DNA of 41,334 bases from Bacilli bacterium (GTDB lineage Bacteria > Bacillota_I > Bacilli_A > RF39 > UBA660): positions 1 through 41,334 of the forward strand of contig JAAWNF010000004.1 in the NCBI GenBank assembly GCA_022798795.1, read 5' to 3'. Positions 29,001 to 37,323 of this stretch are shown one piece after another; within the stretch, counting starts at the first letter, position 1; every line of letters begins with the position of its first letter. The notes under the pieces are model-generated. The model had not been told where the DNA came from. It did not search any database and saw nothing but the letters and a program-made list of their open reading frames with translations. The position numbers and the translations under genes are program-made.

Positions 29001-29672
29001 TATGATGCAATTCGTAGGTATATTGAAGCATATCGTAAAAAAAATCGTTCTCATTTACTTGTAGCAATATCTGAAACAGAAAAAGTAGAGGAAGAAGTGA
29101 AAGGACTAGCTCCAGATAAGGAAGAAGAGTATGCAGCCTTTTTATTAGCTACATCTAGATTACAGATTATGAGAGATAAGACAAATCGTTTTAGTACTTC
29201 GAATCATTTAATGAAACAGGAATTGTTGAAAGTAAATCAAGCAATAGTAAATCATTTTATTACAATAAATGCATTAGAAATGGCAAAAGATGATTTGCTT
29301 CCTTTAATAGGAGCTGAACTTGCTCTTACACAAGGAAGAAATACTGAGAATAAAAGCTTAGATTTATCTGAAAATGTAATAGGACTATTTCAATCATTAT
29401 TATCTAGAAATGTAGCAGGAGCAGTTGAAAATATGGAAAAGTTAAAACAATCTAGTTTATCTGCAGATACTTTTGCTTTATTGAATAGAGATATTGAAGT
29501 TTATTTAAAAGGCTTGAATCAAGTAGCTCAGTTAGAGGGAAAAGTAGAATCTTTAGATATTGACCAAGTTGTAATTACTTCTGATTATAAACCAAAATTA
29601 GTATTAACTGGACAAGAAGATTCTATTGACCAGAAGAATAAGCAAATGGTTTTGGAATATCCAAAAGAGTAA
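26049..29672 (+). CDS. Giant protein: five ~170-residue repeats plus TelA-like C-terminal region
   Basis: 1207 residues, no signal peptide or TM segment, strongly helical and acidic. Hand comparison shows five degenerate repeats starting near residues 51, 214, 400, 568 and 742. Each begins with a Leu-rich helix (LLLALYYYKD, LALFIASYYYKLD, LSLLLSAIIST, LSLLLGMFTIEN), then F-[FL]-x2-[KY]-x-[IV]-x-L, then Y-x3-[IV]-x2-G-x-N and a hydrophobic I-x3-[IL]-F stretch. The helix pattern recalls Clp N-domain repeats (LLLALL...G-V-L), but that likeness is weak. From about 861 the sequence resembles TelA (toxic-anion resistance): HFGNSLSIHSKYIHDEL, a KKRSLFERIFG segment, long coiled coils and NQAIVNHFITINALEMAKDD near the position of the TelA QNNN...IPLW motif. 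The gene has its own -10 and terminator and follows noc where soj-spo0J would be expected. Confidence 0.8.
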   Translation: MLTYEQFMNLVPKETATFVSKVLPYLDGYLRDDVKLRFKGDYQSDHKDSKTNYLLLYCLSDRKEYATFLKRYGFDIEKYKINTDWVNLNVNSELLFEKFSQVFNIYDDQTLYASLTPLDIVQKAFKQCISNCGSYIFDYLFPHISLNTFLEELEKLRQAEKIENEHQLEQETYGELSISVISYLETASKIRTLLYSILRKDHELIKLNDEDIVPISLLLALYYYKDMPLREEEIPEQKLLQTMLQEKGVNLDKITNAIGQSFYVNTVRDTIKNVDAIRLLYSKYYYSGVNEKVEEAEITVSKIFSNLFDRNFTNSYAIEKLFAKLNCYVGVFLPLEEKVEKLRDSEERINSLSYVKNFYAELSKESRDFIEFTTKTYLLLLEKMKEKTHNEEILVDEDDADTLALFIASYYYKLDVSEFFEDYGISLESVLELLNLKIAKEEIDAMKLNQKVLVDRYKRFVYEGVNRNKSAKTIRITDIAHNLCNREFNRSMIMENIFFELAKSTDLQSDFLEQLRIHLEKKEQKRKMDLTQRLFKDMPVSTMEYLENASIIHQFLLGHIKQYSEMDIQVLSLLLSAIISTKSDIANFLNSKNLTLNGVCNFLSVSPNYLMKGTINIDILAEQYGMFIFGGCNKDLGRKDITIFNIIRNIFSKDVYNSVLISKFLGNFGLSYEDFENLEEKFATYLEETEEDKKIEEAKGILNSFREKAKQYIINVMRIHQRLVRVAYQDESVARLIPNITDVRELSLLLGMFTIENDVQYFFEKNKVTLEHICSLIGLDTDIIKGLEGEEINYKLILETYRPWIQYGSSNYNRTVSDLISRIFDKSIGKESLILEEIVSFVGSNYDILKEEVESKKDHEVSLSIDDRIKLLSEESIDVLDLTDVKSILHFGNSLSIHSKYIHDELPRLMMSDAHDKSVEAIRHIVDKIYTGVPVEKKKRSLFERIFGVMVEEEPKLVLNPDAIQELKEAIDSNIESLSKELLGYDAIRRYIEAYRKKNRSHLLVAISETEKVEEEVKGLAPDKEEEYAAFLLATSRLQIMRDKTNRFSTSNHLMKQELLKVNQAIVNHFITINALEMAKDDLLPLIGAELALTQGRNTENKSLDLSENVIGLFQSLLSRNVAGAVENMEKLKQSSLSADTFALLNRDIEVYLKGLNQVAQLEGKVESLDIDQVVITSDYKPKLVLTGQEDSIDQKNKQMVLEYPKE

Positions 29673-29688
29673 CTTTCTACTCTTTTTT
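29666..29688 (+). terminator. Terminator after the repeat-TelA fusion gene
   Basis: AAGAGTA-ACTTTC-TACTCTT followed by TTTTTG, overlapping the stop codon. Confidence 0.8.
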
Positions 29689-29693
29689 TGTGT

Positions 29694-29699
29694 TATAAT
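29694..29699 (+). promoter_or_regulatory. Extended -10 for the flavoprotein gene
   Basis: TGT-TATAAT directly after the terminator, 21 bases before the ATG at 29721; AGGAG follows. Confidence 0.6.
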
Positions 29700-29720
29700 A
29701 TAAGCTATAGGAGTAAGAAT

Positions 29721-30770
29721 ATGAAAAAAGAATATCAGGTAATTATTGTTGGAGCTGGGCCCTCTGGCTTGTCTGCTGCTCTACATTTAAAAAATCTTGG
29801 AATGACAGATATTTTAATAATTGAAAAGGATATATTTCCAAGATACAAGTGTTGTGCTGGTTATATAACAACGAAAACAAGAAAGATATATGAGAACTTA
29901 GGACTTAAATTAGAGAATTGTCATTATACATTAATCAAAGATTTTCATATTTTTTATAAGTATAATAAGAAGCAAACTATTGATAATAGATTTCTGTATA
30001 CCAATAGAAAGATTGACCGAGTAGAACTAGATTATGAATTTTATAAATTAGCAAAAGAAAAGGATGTAGAGTTCTTAGAAGGAATTAAAATAAGGTCGCA
30101 TAATATAGAAAAATCGAAACTTTATTTATCGAATAATCAAACAATTTATTATCAGAATTTAATTTTTGCAGATGGAACTTTAGGGTATGGGAGCAAATAT
30201 CAGACGAATAAAAAACGAAATATAGCCCTTCAACTAACGTTTCCAAGTGAGTATTTTGATGAAATACAAATTCATTTTGGAATTACAAAAAAAGGATATG
30301 GATGGGTAAGTAGTTATCAAGGTATAACCAATGTAGGGTTGACAGATGTATATAATAATCACTATAATTATAGAGAAATATTTTCTGAATTTTTAAAGAA
30401 CTTAAATATTAATATAGATATGGAAAATTTAAAAGGCGCTTTTACACCAATTGGAATTAGAAAGCCGATTATTTATAATAATATTTTTTATATAGGAGAT
30501 GCAGTAGGAGCGTGTGACCCACTTACTTTATCTGGTTTACGATATGGTTTGATGACAGGAGAAAAATGTGCATTGGCAATTGTGAAAAAAAATAATAATA
30601 TTTATAAAAATTGTATTAGACTTCTAAAGTTCCGATTTTTATTTATGAGGATATTACAAAAAATATTTTATGTAAAGTATATTTTATTTTTAGTTTTTAA
30701 TGTAGGATGTCGATATTTTGGCAATTTTATTAGTTTTATTTTTAATAATTTTTTTGTTAATAAAAAGTAA
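29721..30770 (+). CDS. Geranylgeranyl-reductase-family FAD oxidoreductase
   Basis: 349 residues from ATG 29721 (AGGAG upstream). FAD-binding GxGxxG is at VIIVGAGPSGLSAALHL, the family CAGY motif at KCCAGYIT and the second FAD motif at YIGDAVGACDPLTLSGLRYG. Family members reduce isoprenoid chains (geranylgeranyl groups, archaeal-type lipids) or act as FixC-like dehydrogenases; the substrate here is unknown. The C-terminal ~45 residues are hydrophobic (ILQKIFYVKYILFLVFNVG), suggesting membrane association. It appears monocistronic or co-transcribed with the HD gene 33 bases downstream. Confidence 0.85.
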   Translation: MKKEYQVIIVGAGPSGLSAALHLKNLGMTDILIIEKDIFPRYKCCAGYITTKTRKIYENLGLKLENCHYTLIKDFHIFYKYNKKQTIDNRFLYTNRKIDRVELDYEFYKLAKEKDVEFLEGIKIRSHNIEKSKLYLSNNQTIYYQNLIFADGTLGYGSKYQTNKKRNIALQLTFPSEYFDEIQIHFGITKKGYGWVSSYQGITNVGLTDVYNNHYNYREIFSEFLKNLNINIDMENLKGAFTPIGIRKPIIYNNIFYIGDAVGACDPLTLSGLRYGLMTGEKCALAIVKKNNNIYKNCIRLLKFRFLFMRILQKIFYVKYILFLVFNVGCRYFGNFISFIFNNFFVNKK

Positions 30771-30803
30771 TATATTTATAAAATAGAGGAGTGAAATGAA
30801 GAA

Positions 30804-31466
30804 ATGAAAATGATTAGTAAACATATAAAAGAGTATATAGAAAGTGAGATTTTATCTCAATATAGTTCTAATATTGGAGGGCATGGAATCGACCATATAA
30901 AGACTGTGATTACAAGAAGTTTTGAAATTGTAGAAGAGTTTGGCTTAGATTTAGATTGGGATATGGTTTATGTAATAGCTGCATTTCATGATATTGGATA
31001 TAAGCAAGACCCTGATAATCATGAACAAGTATCTGCAGATATATTGAGTAAGGATTCATTTTTGAATCAAAATTTTGATTCAGAAAAAATAAAGATTATG
31101 AGTGAAGCAATTATTGATCATAGAGCAAGTTTAGAATATGAAGCAAGAAGTAAATATGGGAAGGTAGTATCTTCTGCAGATAGAGAAATTTCTGTTAGGA
31201 ATATGTTAGAACGTTCTTTATTATTTCAAAAAGATAAGCATATAGGAGAAAATCCAACATTAGACCAAGTAATTGAATATTCATTTAAAAAATTATCAAG
31301 TAAATATGGTAAAAATGGATATGCAAAAATGTATTATCCTGACCAAAAGTATAAAGATTATTTAAGAGAGATGCAATCACTTTTAAGTGATAAAATATTA
31401 TTCACAGAAAGAGAAAAACAAATTGCACAGGAAATAGATTTATTTGGCTATCAGAAGAAAAAATAA
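30804..31466 (+). CDS. HD-domain phosphohydrolase (YedJ/YpgQ-like)
   Basis: 220 residues. Metal-binding residues H31 (IDHIK), H62-D63 (FHDIGYK), H106 (DHRAS) and D126 (SSADREIS) follow the HD pattern H...HD...H...D. The family cleaves nucleotides or related phosphates; substrate not known. The ATG at 30804 has GAGGAG about 10 bases upstream; ATG 30810 is an alternative. A terminator overlaps its end. Confidence 0.82.
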   Translation: MKMISKHIKEYIESEILSQYSSNIGGHGIDHIKTVITRSFEIVEEFGLDLDWDMVYVIAAFHDIGYKQDPDNHEQVSADILSKDSFLNQNFDSEKIKIMSEAIIDHRASLEYEARSKYGKVVSSADREISVRNMLERSLLFQKDKHIGENPTLDQVIEYSFKKLSSKYGKNGYAKMYYPDQKYKDYLREMQSLLSDKILFTEREKQIAQEIDLFGYQKKK

Positions 31467-31485
31467 TAATTCTTCTGTTTTTTTT
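31452..31485 (+). terminator. Terminator after the HD hydrolase
   Basis: CAGAAGAA and TTCTTCTG form an 8-bp stem with a loop of 10 bases that contains the stop codon, followed by eight T. Confidence 0.75.
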
Positions 31486-31495
31486 AAATACATGA

Positions 31496-31501
31496 TATAC
31501 T
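31496..31501 (+). promoter_or_regulatory. Extended -10 for the secreted protein gene
   Basis: TGA-TATACT, 24 bases before the ATG at 31525. Confidence 0.5.
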
Positions 31502-31524
31502 AAATGTGAAAGATTGGTGTATTT

Positions 31525-32610
31525 ATGAAAAAATTGTTGTATTATGTTGTTTTTGGATTATTATTTTTGTTACCAACCTCTGTGAAAGCAGATGTAGCAA
31601 TAAAATCAACATCGTTAAATGGACCATTGAGTGTAGAAGAAGGGTCATCATTTACAATGACTGTAAATGTGAATGTTTCTGGATTAAGTAAACTTCCCAA
31701 TTCGTCTCAGGGTATTGCATCAGCAATATTTGCTTTTGGGATGGATGAAGATGTGTTTATACTAGAGTCAGTTTCTGCAGAAGGATTTGAATCAATTGCT
31801 CAAAAAGTAGATGGTGTGTATTATATATTGAGTCAGTCATTGCAAAATAATAATTGTGGCTCAGGAATGTTATATTGTGGAGATTATAAAGTTGAATTAA
31901 AATTTTATGTAAAAAATACAACTTTGAATTCATCTGTAATTACATTAGGAGAAGTAGCAATGGGATTTATTGATGTGGAAACTTATCAAACAGAAGATGA
32001 TATTATTGTTAGACGTTATGATGAATATAAACCACATTCAATTGTGATAAATCATAAAAAGGAATCAGCAGTCGTAGAATCACCAAAAACCATAGTAGAA
32101 GAACAAAAAGAAAAGCCAAAAGTGACAGAGAAGCCAGTGGCCCCAAAAAAAGAGATACCAAAATCATCAAATGCTTTATTAAAATCAATAGTAGTAGAAA
32201 ATTATAATGTTGACTTTGATACATATTTATTAGAATATACATTAGAAGTAGAAGAAGGTGTTAATAGTCTTTCAATAAAGGCGGAAGTAGAAGATGAAAA
32301 AGCGAACTATAAAATTATAGGAGCAGAAGATTTAAAGAAAAATGAGAACAAAGTGTTGATAGAAGTGACTGCAGAAAATGGGAATAAAAAAGTTTATACA
32401 ATTAATACGAAAATAAAAGAGCAGACAAAAGAAGTGGAAAAGATTGTAGAGAAAACAGAAATTGAAACTCAAGAAAAAGTGACAGTAAATAAAAAATTTG
32501 TAACATATATCATAATTTTCTTTGGTGGGATTGTAGGTTTAGTAATAATTGGATTTATTATTTCAAAAATAAGAAATAGAAAACTTAATAAAATGTTAGA
32601 TGAATTATAA
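31525..32610 (+). CDS. Secreted, membrane-anchored protein with cohesin-like and cadherin-like folds
   Basis: 361 residues. A Sec signal peptide (about 1-22, ending VKA) precedes a beta-rich domain at about 25-165 that looks cohesin-like (SVEEGSSFTMTVNVN, ASAIFAFGMDEDVFIL, GDYKVELKFYV). A Lys/Pro/Glu-rich linker spans about 180-215. A cadherin-like beta-sandwich (PF12733-type) at about 218-297 reads LKSIVVENYNVDFDTYLLEY through to GNKKVYTI. A C-terminal TM helix (about 327-348) has a basic cytoplasmic tail. C112 and C118 could form a disulfide. It is probably a surface adhesin or scaffold protein; partners unknown. Confidence 0.8.
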   Translation: MKKLLYYVVFGLLFLLPTSVKADVAIKSTSLNGPLSVEEGSSFTMTVNVNVSGLSKLPNSSQGIASAIFAFGMDEDVFILESVSAEGFESIAQKVDGVYYILSQSLQNNNCGSGMLYCGDYKVELKFYVKNTTLNSSVITLGEVAMGFIDVETYQTEDDIIVRRYDEYKPHSIVINHKKESAVVESPKTIVEEQKEKPKVTEKPVAPKKEIPKSSNALLKSIVVENYNVDFDTYLLEYTLEVEEGVNSLSIKAEVEDEKANYKIIGAEDLKKNENKVLIEVTAENGNKKVYTINTKIKEQTKEVEKIVEKTEIETQEKVTVNKKFVTYIIIFFGGIVGLVIIGFIISKIRNRKLNKMLDEL

Positions 32611-32647
32611 GGATATCTATTTTGATATCTTTTTTAAAGGAGAGTTT

Positions 32648-33280
32648 ATGAAATATTATAAAGGAAATTTATTAAAACATGAAGTAACAACCATTGCAGA
32701 GGACATAAAAAAAGGAAAGATATTTGTTTTTCCAACAGAAACAGTATATGGTTTAGGAACAAATGCCTATAGAGAAGAATCTTGTAAACAGATTTATGAA
32801 ATAAAAAAGCGCCCAGCATGGAAGCCCTTAATAGTATTAATATCAGATATTGAAATGCTAAATGATTTGGTAAAAGAGATTAATGAAATTGAGAAAAAAC
32901 TAATAGATACATTTTGGCCTGGTTCTCTTACTATTGTTTTTCAAAAAAAGGAGAATTCATTAATTTCTAAATATGTAAGTGCAGGATTAGATACCCTCGG
33001 AATTCGTATGACAGACGGTGAGATTATTCGAGCAATTATAAAAGAAGCAAATGTGCCAATAGTGGCCCCAAGTGCTAATTTATCAGGATTATCTGATGGC
33101 ACAAAAATAAATGAAATTATAGAAGAAATTGGAAATGATATAGATGGAATTGTAGATATTGGAGATATTTCTGATTCGATTCCCTCTACTCTTGTGCAAG
33201 TGATAGGTAATAAAATTAACGTTTTAAGGGAAGGTAAAATTTCCAAAGCAAAGTTATCAGAAATAGCAGAAATATTATAA
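32648..33280 (+). CDS. tsaC: Threonylcarbamoyl-AMP synthase (Sua5/YwlC/YrdC)
   Basis: Makes threonylcarbamoyl-AMP from Thr, bicarbonate and ATP, the first step of tRNA t6A37 synthesis. 210 residues from ATG 32648 (AAAGGAG upstream). Motifs: VFPTETVYGLGTNAY, KKRPAWKPLIVLI, FWPGSLTIVF, and IVAPSANLSGLSDGT. It is the YrdC-only form without the Sua5 C-terminal domain, shorter than Bacillus YwlC. The other t6A genes are not in this window. Confidence 0.94.
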   Translation: MKYYKGNLLKHEVTTIAEDIKKGKIFVFPTETVYGLGTNAYREESCKQIYEIKKRPAWKPLIVLISDIEMLNDLVKEINEIEKKLIDTFWPGSLTIVFQKKENSLISKYVSAGLDTLGIRMTDGEIIRAIIKEANVPIVAPSANLSGLSDGTKINEIIEEIGNDIDGIVDIGDISDSIPSTLVQVIGNKINVLREGKISKAKLSEIAEIL

Positions 33281-33286
33281 ATATGA

Positions 33287-33292
33287 TATAAT
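33287..33292 (+). promoter_or_regulatory. Extended -10 for the zinc-ribbon gene
   Basis: TGA-TATAAT just beyond the tsaC stop; start expected near 33299, leaving a leader of about 9 bases with GGTGAT. Confidence 0.6.
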
Positions 33293-33307
33293 AAAATTGG
33301 TGATAAT

Positions 33308-33727
33308 ATGGGAAAGTTTTGTACAAATTGTGGAACGCAATTAAAAGATAATGCTGATGTTTGTTTAAATTGTGGTGCTCAGACACATGCGAATGAATTC
33401 AGTGGAAGCTGGAGTAACCAAGTAAGAGAATTAGTTATAACACATAATATGGAAGAAACAACAGAAATTGTTTTAAAGGCAATTCATGATGTAAAACCTT
33501 TTAAAGTAAAAAGAGTGGATTCAGAGGAACATATGATTTATGTAAATGTTCGTATGTCTATGTTTTCTTATGGAGAAATATTAACAGTTCATTTAAATAG
33601 AATGGATGATAATAAAACAGTATTGTCTTTTAATAGTAGAAGTAAATTAGGAACGGAAATTGCTGCTAATTCAAAAAATAAAAAGAATATTGAAATGTTA
33701 ATTAATGCAATAAATCAGTATATCTAA
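33308..33727 (+). CDS. Zinc-ribbon protein of unknown function
   Basis: 139 residues. The N-terminal zinc ribbon has C5, C8, C19 and C22 (FCTNCGTQL, CLNCGAQ). The C-terminal part, from about residue 38, is a small alpha/beta domain (ELVITHNMEETTEIVLKAI, KVKRVDSEEHMIYVNVRM) whose family I do not recognise; DUF-type shock or stress proteins are possible. It has its own promoter and terminator. Confidence 0.82.
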   Translation: MGKFCTNCGTQLKDNADVCLNCGAQTHANEFSGSWSNQVRELVITHNMEETTEIVLKAIHDVKPFKVKRVDSEEHMIYVNVRMSMFSYGEILTVHLNRMDDNKTVLSFNSRSKLGTEIAANSKNKKNIEMLINAINQYI

Positions 33728-33750
33728 GCAAGTAATACTTGCTTTTTTTG
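33728..33750 (+). terminator. Terminator after the zinc-ribbon gene
   Basis: GCAAGT-AAT-ACTTGC followed by seven T, right after the stop codon. Confidence 0.85.
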
Positions 33751-33780
33751 AATGGGAAAAATTTAATAATTTATCTTAAT

Positions 33781-33987
33781 TATTTCAATATATATTTTGA
33801 CCTTTTAAAACAAAAAGGTATTGTAAAAGAATTAAAAAAGTCAAAGGATGTTTAGATATTGATAAGTAAAAAATAGAAAAAATATATAAATAAGGGAAGT
33901 TCAGCAGATGTTCTTGTCTTGTTTAATATTGATAAAAATGATAAAATAGATAAGAATTTTAAGTACATTGAATGGGACAATGAATAA
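33781..33987 (+). pseudogene. Decayed coding remnant with two in-frame TAG stops
   Basis: One reading frame carries protein-like sequence across the whole interval: YFNIYFDLLKQKGIVKELKK, a TAG at 33853-33855, a short piece, another TAG at 33874-33876, then INKGSSADVLVLFNIDKNDK through FKYIEWDNE and TAA at 33985-33987. No start codon is evident and I do not recognise the family. The two internal stops in one preserved frame indicate a dead gene. The rest of the 279-base gap between the zinc-ribbon gene and uvrB shows nothing beyond the terminator and the uvrB ribosome-binding site. Confidence 0.45.
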
Positions 33988-34006
33988 AAAATAATAGGAG
34001 GGTAAT

Positions 34007-35962
34007 ATGTTTGAACTAGTATCAAAATATAAGCCAAATGGTGATCAGCCCGAGGCGATAAAAAACCTGGTAAATGGAATAAAGGAAGGAAGAAAGCATC
34101 AAGTTTTATTGGGAGCAACTGGAACAGGGAAAACTTTTACAATTGCAAATGTAATTGAGCAAACAGGAAAAAAAACATTAGTGCTAGCTCATAACAAGAC
34201 TTTAGCAGGACAGTTATATTCAGAATTAAAAGAATTATTTCCGAATAATCATGTTGAATATTTCGTTTCCTATTATGATTATTATCAGCCAGAAGCATAT
34301 GTTGCAAAAACAGATACTTATATTGAAAAAGATGCTTCTATCAATGATGAAATTGATGAATTAAGACATGCTGCAACTTCTTCTTTACTTAATTTTGATG
34401 ATGTAATTGTAGTAGCGTCGGTTTCTTGTATTTATGGAATTGGTGAAATAGAAGAATATAAAAATAAAATGTTAACTATTTTTTCAGGACAACAAGTTGA
34501 TAGGAATTATGTTATTGAGAAGTTGGTAGATATGCTTTATGAAAGAAGCAATTTAGATTTGAAAAGGGGAAGCTTTAGAGTACGTGGAGATATTTTAGAA
34601 ATTATTCCTGTTAATCAGCATGGAAAAGGAATACGAGTAGATTTTTTTGGGGAAGAAGTAGAGCAAATCTGTGAATTTGATACATTAACAGGAATCGTTT
34701 TATCAAAGAAAAAAAGTATTAGTATATTTCCAGCTAGTCATTTTGTAACCAGTGAAGAAAAACTAAAATTAGCAGTTGTAAATATAAAAAAAGAATTAGA
34801 AGAAAGACTAGAAGAATTTAAAAAAGAAAATAAATTGTTAGAACATCAACGATTAATGGAAAGAACAAACTATGATATTGAAATGCTTTCAGAAACAGGA
34901 GTCTGTAGAGGTGTAGAAAATTATTCTAGACATTTAGCACTTAAAAAACCGGGAGAAACACCAACTACATTAATTGATTTTTTTGGAGATGATTATTTAC
35001 TTGTAATTGATGAGTCTCATGTGACAGTTCCACAGGTACGCGGGATGTTTAATGGTGACCAAGCAAGAAAGCAAGTATTAGTAGATTTTGGTTTTCGTTT
35101 ACCCTCAGCAATGGATAATCGACCACTTCGTTTTTCAGAATTTGAAAATAAAATATCACAAGTTGTTTATGTTTCAGCTACCCCAGGTGATTATGAGTTA
35201 GAAAAGAGTGAGGGACAAGTTATAGAACAAATTATTCGTCCAACTGGCTTGTTAGACCCAACAATTGAAGTCAGAAAAACATCAGGGCAAATTGATAATT
35301 TAGTAGAAGAAATTCAAAAACAAATAGATAAAAATGAGAGAACTTTAATTACGACTTTAACAATTCGTATGGCAGAAGAATTAACAGATTATTTAAAAAA
35401 ATTGGATATGAAAGTAGCTTATTTACATAGTGAGATAAAAACTTTGGAACGTCTTCGAATTATTAGAGATTTAAGATTAGGGAAATATGATGTAGTAGTA
35501 GGAATTAATTTGCTTAGAGAGGGGATTGATATTCCAGAAGTAAGTTTGATTGCAATCATGGATGCGGATAAACAAGGATTCCTAAGAAGTGAACGAAGTT
35601 TAATTCAGACGATTGGTAGAGCAGCAAGAAATGAAAATGGACGTGTAATTATGTACGCCGACCATATGAGCGAGGCAATGGAATATGCAATAAAAGAAAC
35701 AGAACGAAGAAGAAGCATTCAAGAAGAATATAATCAGAAACATCATATTGTTCCAAAGACAATTATAAAAGAAATTAGGGAATTGATTTCGAATAATCAA
35801 GAAATAGAAGAGAAAAAGCCTGAAAAATTAAGTAAACAAGAATTAAATTCATTAATTCAGAATGTAGAATCTGAAATGAGAGAGGCAGCGAAAAATCTTG
35901 ATTTTGAACGTGCAACTGAATTAAGAGACATTTTATTTGAACTCAAAGGGGAGAGAAAGTAG
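34007..35962 (+). CDS. uvrB: UvrABC system protein B
   Basis: Damage-verifying helicase-like subunit of nucleotide excision repair. 651 residues. Walker [11 protein letters not shown], the beta-hairpin region [17 protein letters not shown], the helicase motifs in [15 protein letters not shown] and QTIGRAARN, and the C-terminal UVR domain ([17 protein letters not shown]) that contacts UvrC. AGGAGGG lies 6 bases before the ATG. uvrA, often next, is absent; YvlD-like, lgt and trxB follow instead. Confidence 0.98.
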   Translation: MFELVSKYKPNGDQPEAIKNLVNGIKEGRKHQVLLGATGTGKTFTIANVIEQTGKKTLVLAHNKTLAGQLYSELKELFPNNHVEYFVSYYDYYQPEAYVAKTDTYIEKDASINDEIDELRHAATSSLLNFDDVIVVASVSCIYGIGEIEEYKNKMLTIFSGQQVDRNYVIEKLVDMLYERSNLDLKRGSFRVRGDILEIIPVNQHGKGIRVDFFGEEVEQICEFDTLTGIVLSKKKSISIFPASHFVTSEEKLKLAVVNIKKELEERLEEFKKENKLLEHQRLMERTNYDIEMLSETGVCRGVENYSRHLALKKPGETPTTLIDFFGDDYLLVIDESHVTVPQVRGMFNGDQARKQVLVDFGFRLPSAMDNRPLRFSEFENKISQVVYVSATPGDYELEKSEGQVIEQIIRPTGLLDPTIEVRKTSGQIDNLVEEIQKQIDKNERTLITTLTIRMAEELTDYLKKLDMKVAYLHSEIKTLERLRIIRDLRLGKYDVVVGINLLREGIDIPEVSLIAIMDADKQGFLRSERSLIQTIGRAARNENGRVIMYADHMSEAMEYAIKETERRRSIQEEYNQKHHIVPKTIIKEIRELISNNQEIEEKKPEKLSKQELNSLIQNVESEMREAAKNLDFERATELRDILFELKGERK

Positions 35963-35980
35963 TCTCTCTTTTGTTTTCAA
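35950..35980 (+). terminator. Terminator after uvrB
   Basis: GGAGAGA-AAGTAG-TCTCTCT followed by TTTGTTTT, overlapping the stop codon. Confidence 0.8.
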
Positions 35981-36078
35981 TGTACAATAACTATCATTAT
36001 ATAGAAATAATTTATTTATTAATAAAATGCAAGTATATAGATGTGTCATTTTTATTTAGAAATTTAATAATATTATGC

Positions 36079-36084
36079 TATAAT
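36079..36084 (+). promoter_or_regulatory. Extended -10 for the yvlD-lgt-trxB unit
   Basis: TGC-TATAAT, 20 bases before the ATG at 36105; the -35 region is AT-rich without a strong hexamer. Confidence 0.6.
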
Positions 36085-36104
36085 AGAAATGGAGATGGTA
36101 AAAG

Positions 36105-36512
36105 ATGTCAAAGAAACAATTAAAGGCAACTCTTTTATTGGAATGGTTATTACATATGGTTGCATATGGCTTGATATTGATTAGTGCATCTGTTCTTTTT
36201 AGCAAAACAATTTCAATTGATAATTCTTATTTTGGTTTTTGGGGATTATTAGCAGCAGTAATTATTTATGGACTTAACAGGACTGTAAAACCGTTTTTAG
36301 TTTGGCTTACGATTCCAATAACAGGACTTACATTAGGACTTTTTTATCCATTTATTAATGTATTAATTTTAAATATGGTAGATTGGATTTTAGGAAGTCA
36401 TTTTGAAATCCATGGATTATGGATGTCATTTATAGTTGCTATATTGATTTCTATTATGAATGAGGTTGTAAATGACTATGTTATAAAACCATTAATTAAG
36501 AAAGAGGGATAG
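36105..36512 (+). CDS. YvlD-like membrane protein (phage holin 4 superfamily)
   Basis: 135 residues with about four TM segments. NRTVKPFLVWLTIPITGLTLGL followed by FINVLILNMVDW is the signature of the PF04020/YvlD family. Function is not established; the Bacillus homologue sits near hprK and lgt and is linked with envelope stress. Here it starts the yvlD-lgt-trxB unit, with one base between its stop and lgt, so co-translation is likely. Confidence 0.8.
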   Translation: MSKKQLKATLLLEWLLHMVAYGLILISASVLFSKTISIDNSYFGFWGLLAAVIIYGLNRTVKPFLVWLTIPITGLTLGLFYPFINVLILNMVDWILGSHFEIHGLWMSFIVAILISIMNEVVNDYVIKPLIKKEG

Positions 36513-36513
36513 T

Positions 36514-37323
36514 ATGAATGCGGTGTTATTAGATTTAGGAGTTATTAAAATATATTGGTATTCAGTAATTATGTTTTTCGCAATTCTTATAGGAGGTTCT
36601 TTGGCTTTAAAAGAGTCTAAAAAGTGGAAAATACCGGAAGATTTTATGGTAAATTTATTTTTCTTTATTATTCCAATCGCGCTAATTGGAGCTAGATTGT
36701 ATTTTGTTGCCTTTCATTGGGATTTTTATGGAAATCATTTGTTAGATATTTTTAAAGTTTGGGAAGGTGGATTAGCGATTCATGGTGGAATTATAGCAGG
36801 GTTGATATTTATTATTCTTTATGGAAGGAAGTATAAAATAAATATAAAGAGGCTTGTCGATATTATTGTAGTTAGTCTATTATTAGGTCAAGCGATAGGA
36901 AGATGGGGGAATTTTTTCAATGGAGAAGCACATGGTGCGGTGACATCATTGGAAGCACTAAAATGGTTGCCTGAATTTATTAGAGAAGGGATGCATATTA
37001 ATGGTGTGTATTATCAACCTACCTTTCTTTATGAATCTTTATGGTGTTTAATTGGTTTTGCATTGGCTTTAGTTATTAGAAAATGGTCATATTTAAAAAT
37101 TGGAAATTTAACTAGTTTTTATTTAATATGGTATGGAATCGGCAGATTTTTTATAGAAGGTTTTAGAACTGATAGTTTGATGTTGGGCAATCTCAAAATG
37201 GCTCAAATTGTATCGATTGGAATGATTGTAATAGGAATTGTCTATCTATTGATATGTTATAAAGGTTCTAAGTTTGATAATCGATATAATGATAAGGAGA
37301 ATGTGGAACATGTCATATTTTGA
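36514..37323 (+). CDS. lgt: Prolipoprotein diacylglyceryl transferase
   Basis: Transfers diacylglycerol to the lipobox cysteine of prolipoproteins in the membrane, as needed for the YidC lipoprotein in this window. 269 residues with multiple TM helices. Signatures are WEGGLAIHGGIIAG and GQAIGRWGNFFNGEAHG (GRxGNFxNxE), plus QPTFLYES. The start overlaps closely with the preceding gene's end. It overlaps trxB by 14 bases. Confidence 0.97.
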   Translation: MNAVLLDLGVIKIYWYSVIMFFAILIGGSLALKESKKWKIPEDFMVNLFFFIIPIALIGARLYFVAFHWDFYGNHLLDIFKVWEGGLAIHGGIIAGLIFIILYGRKYKINIKRLVDIIVVSLLLGQAIGRWGNFFNGEAHGAVTSLEALKWLPEFIREGMHINGVYYQPTFLYESLWCLIGFALALVIRKWSYLKIGNLTSFYLIWYGIGRFFIEGFRTDSLMLGNLKMAQIVSIGMIVIGIVYLLICYKGSKFDNRYNDKENVEHVIF

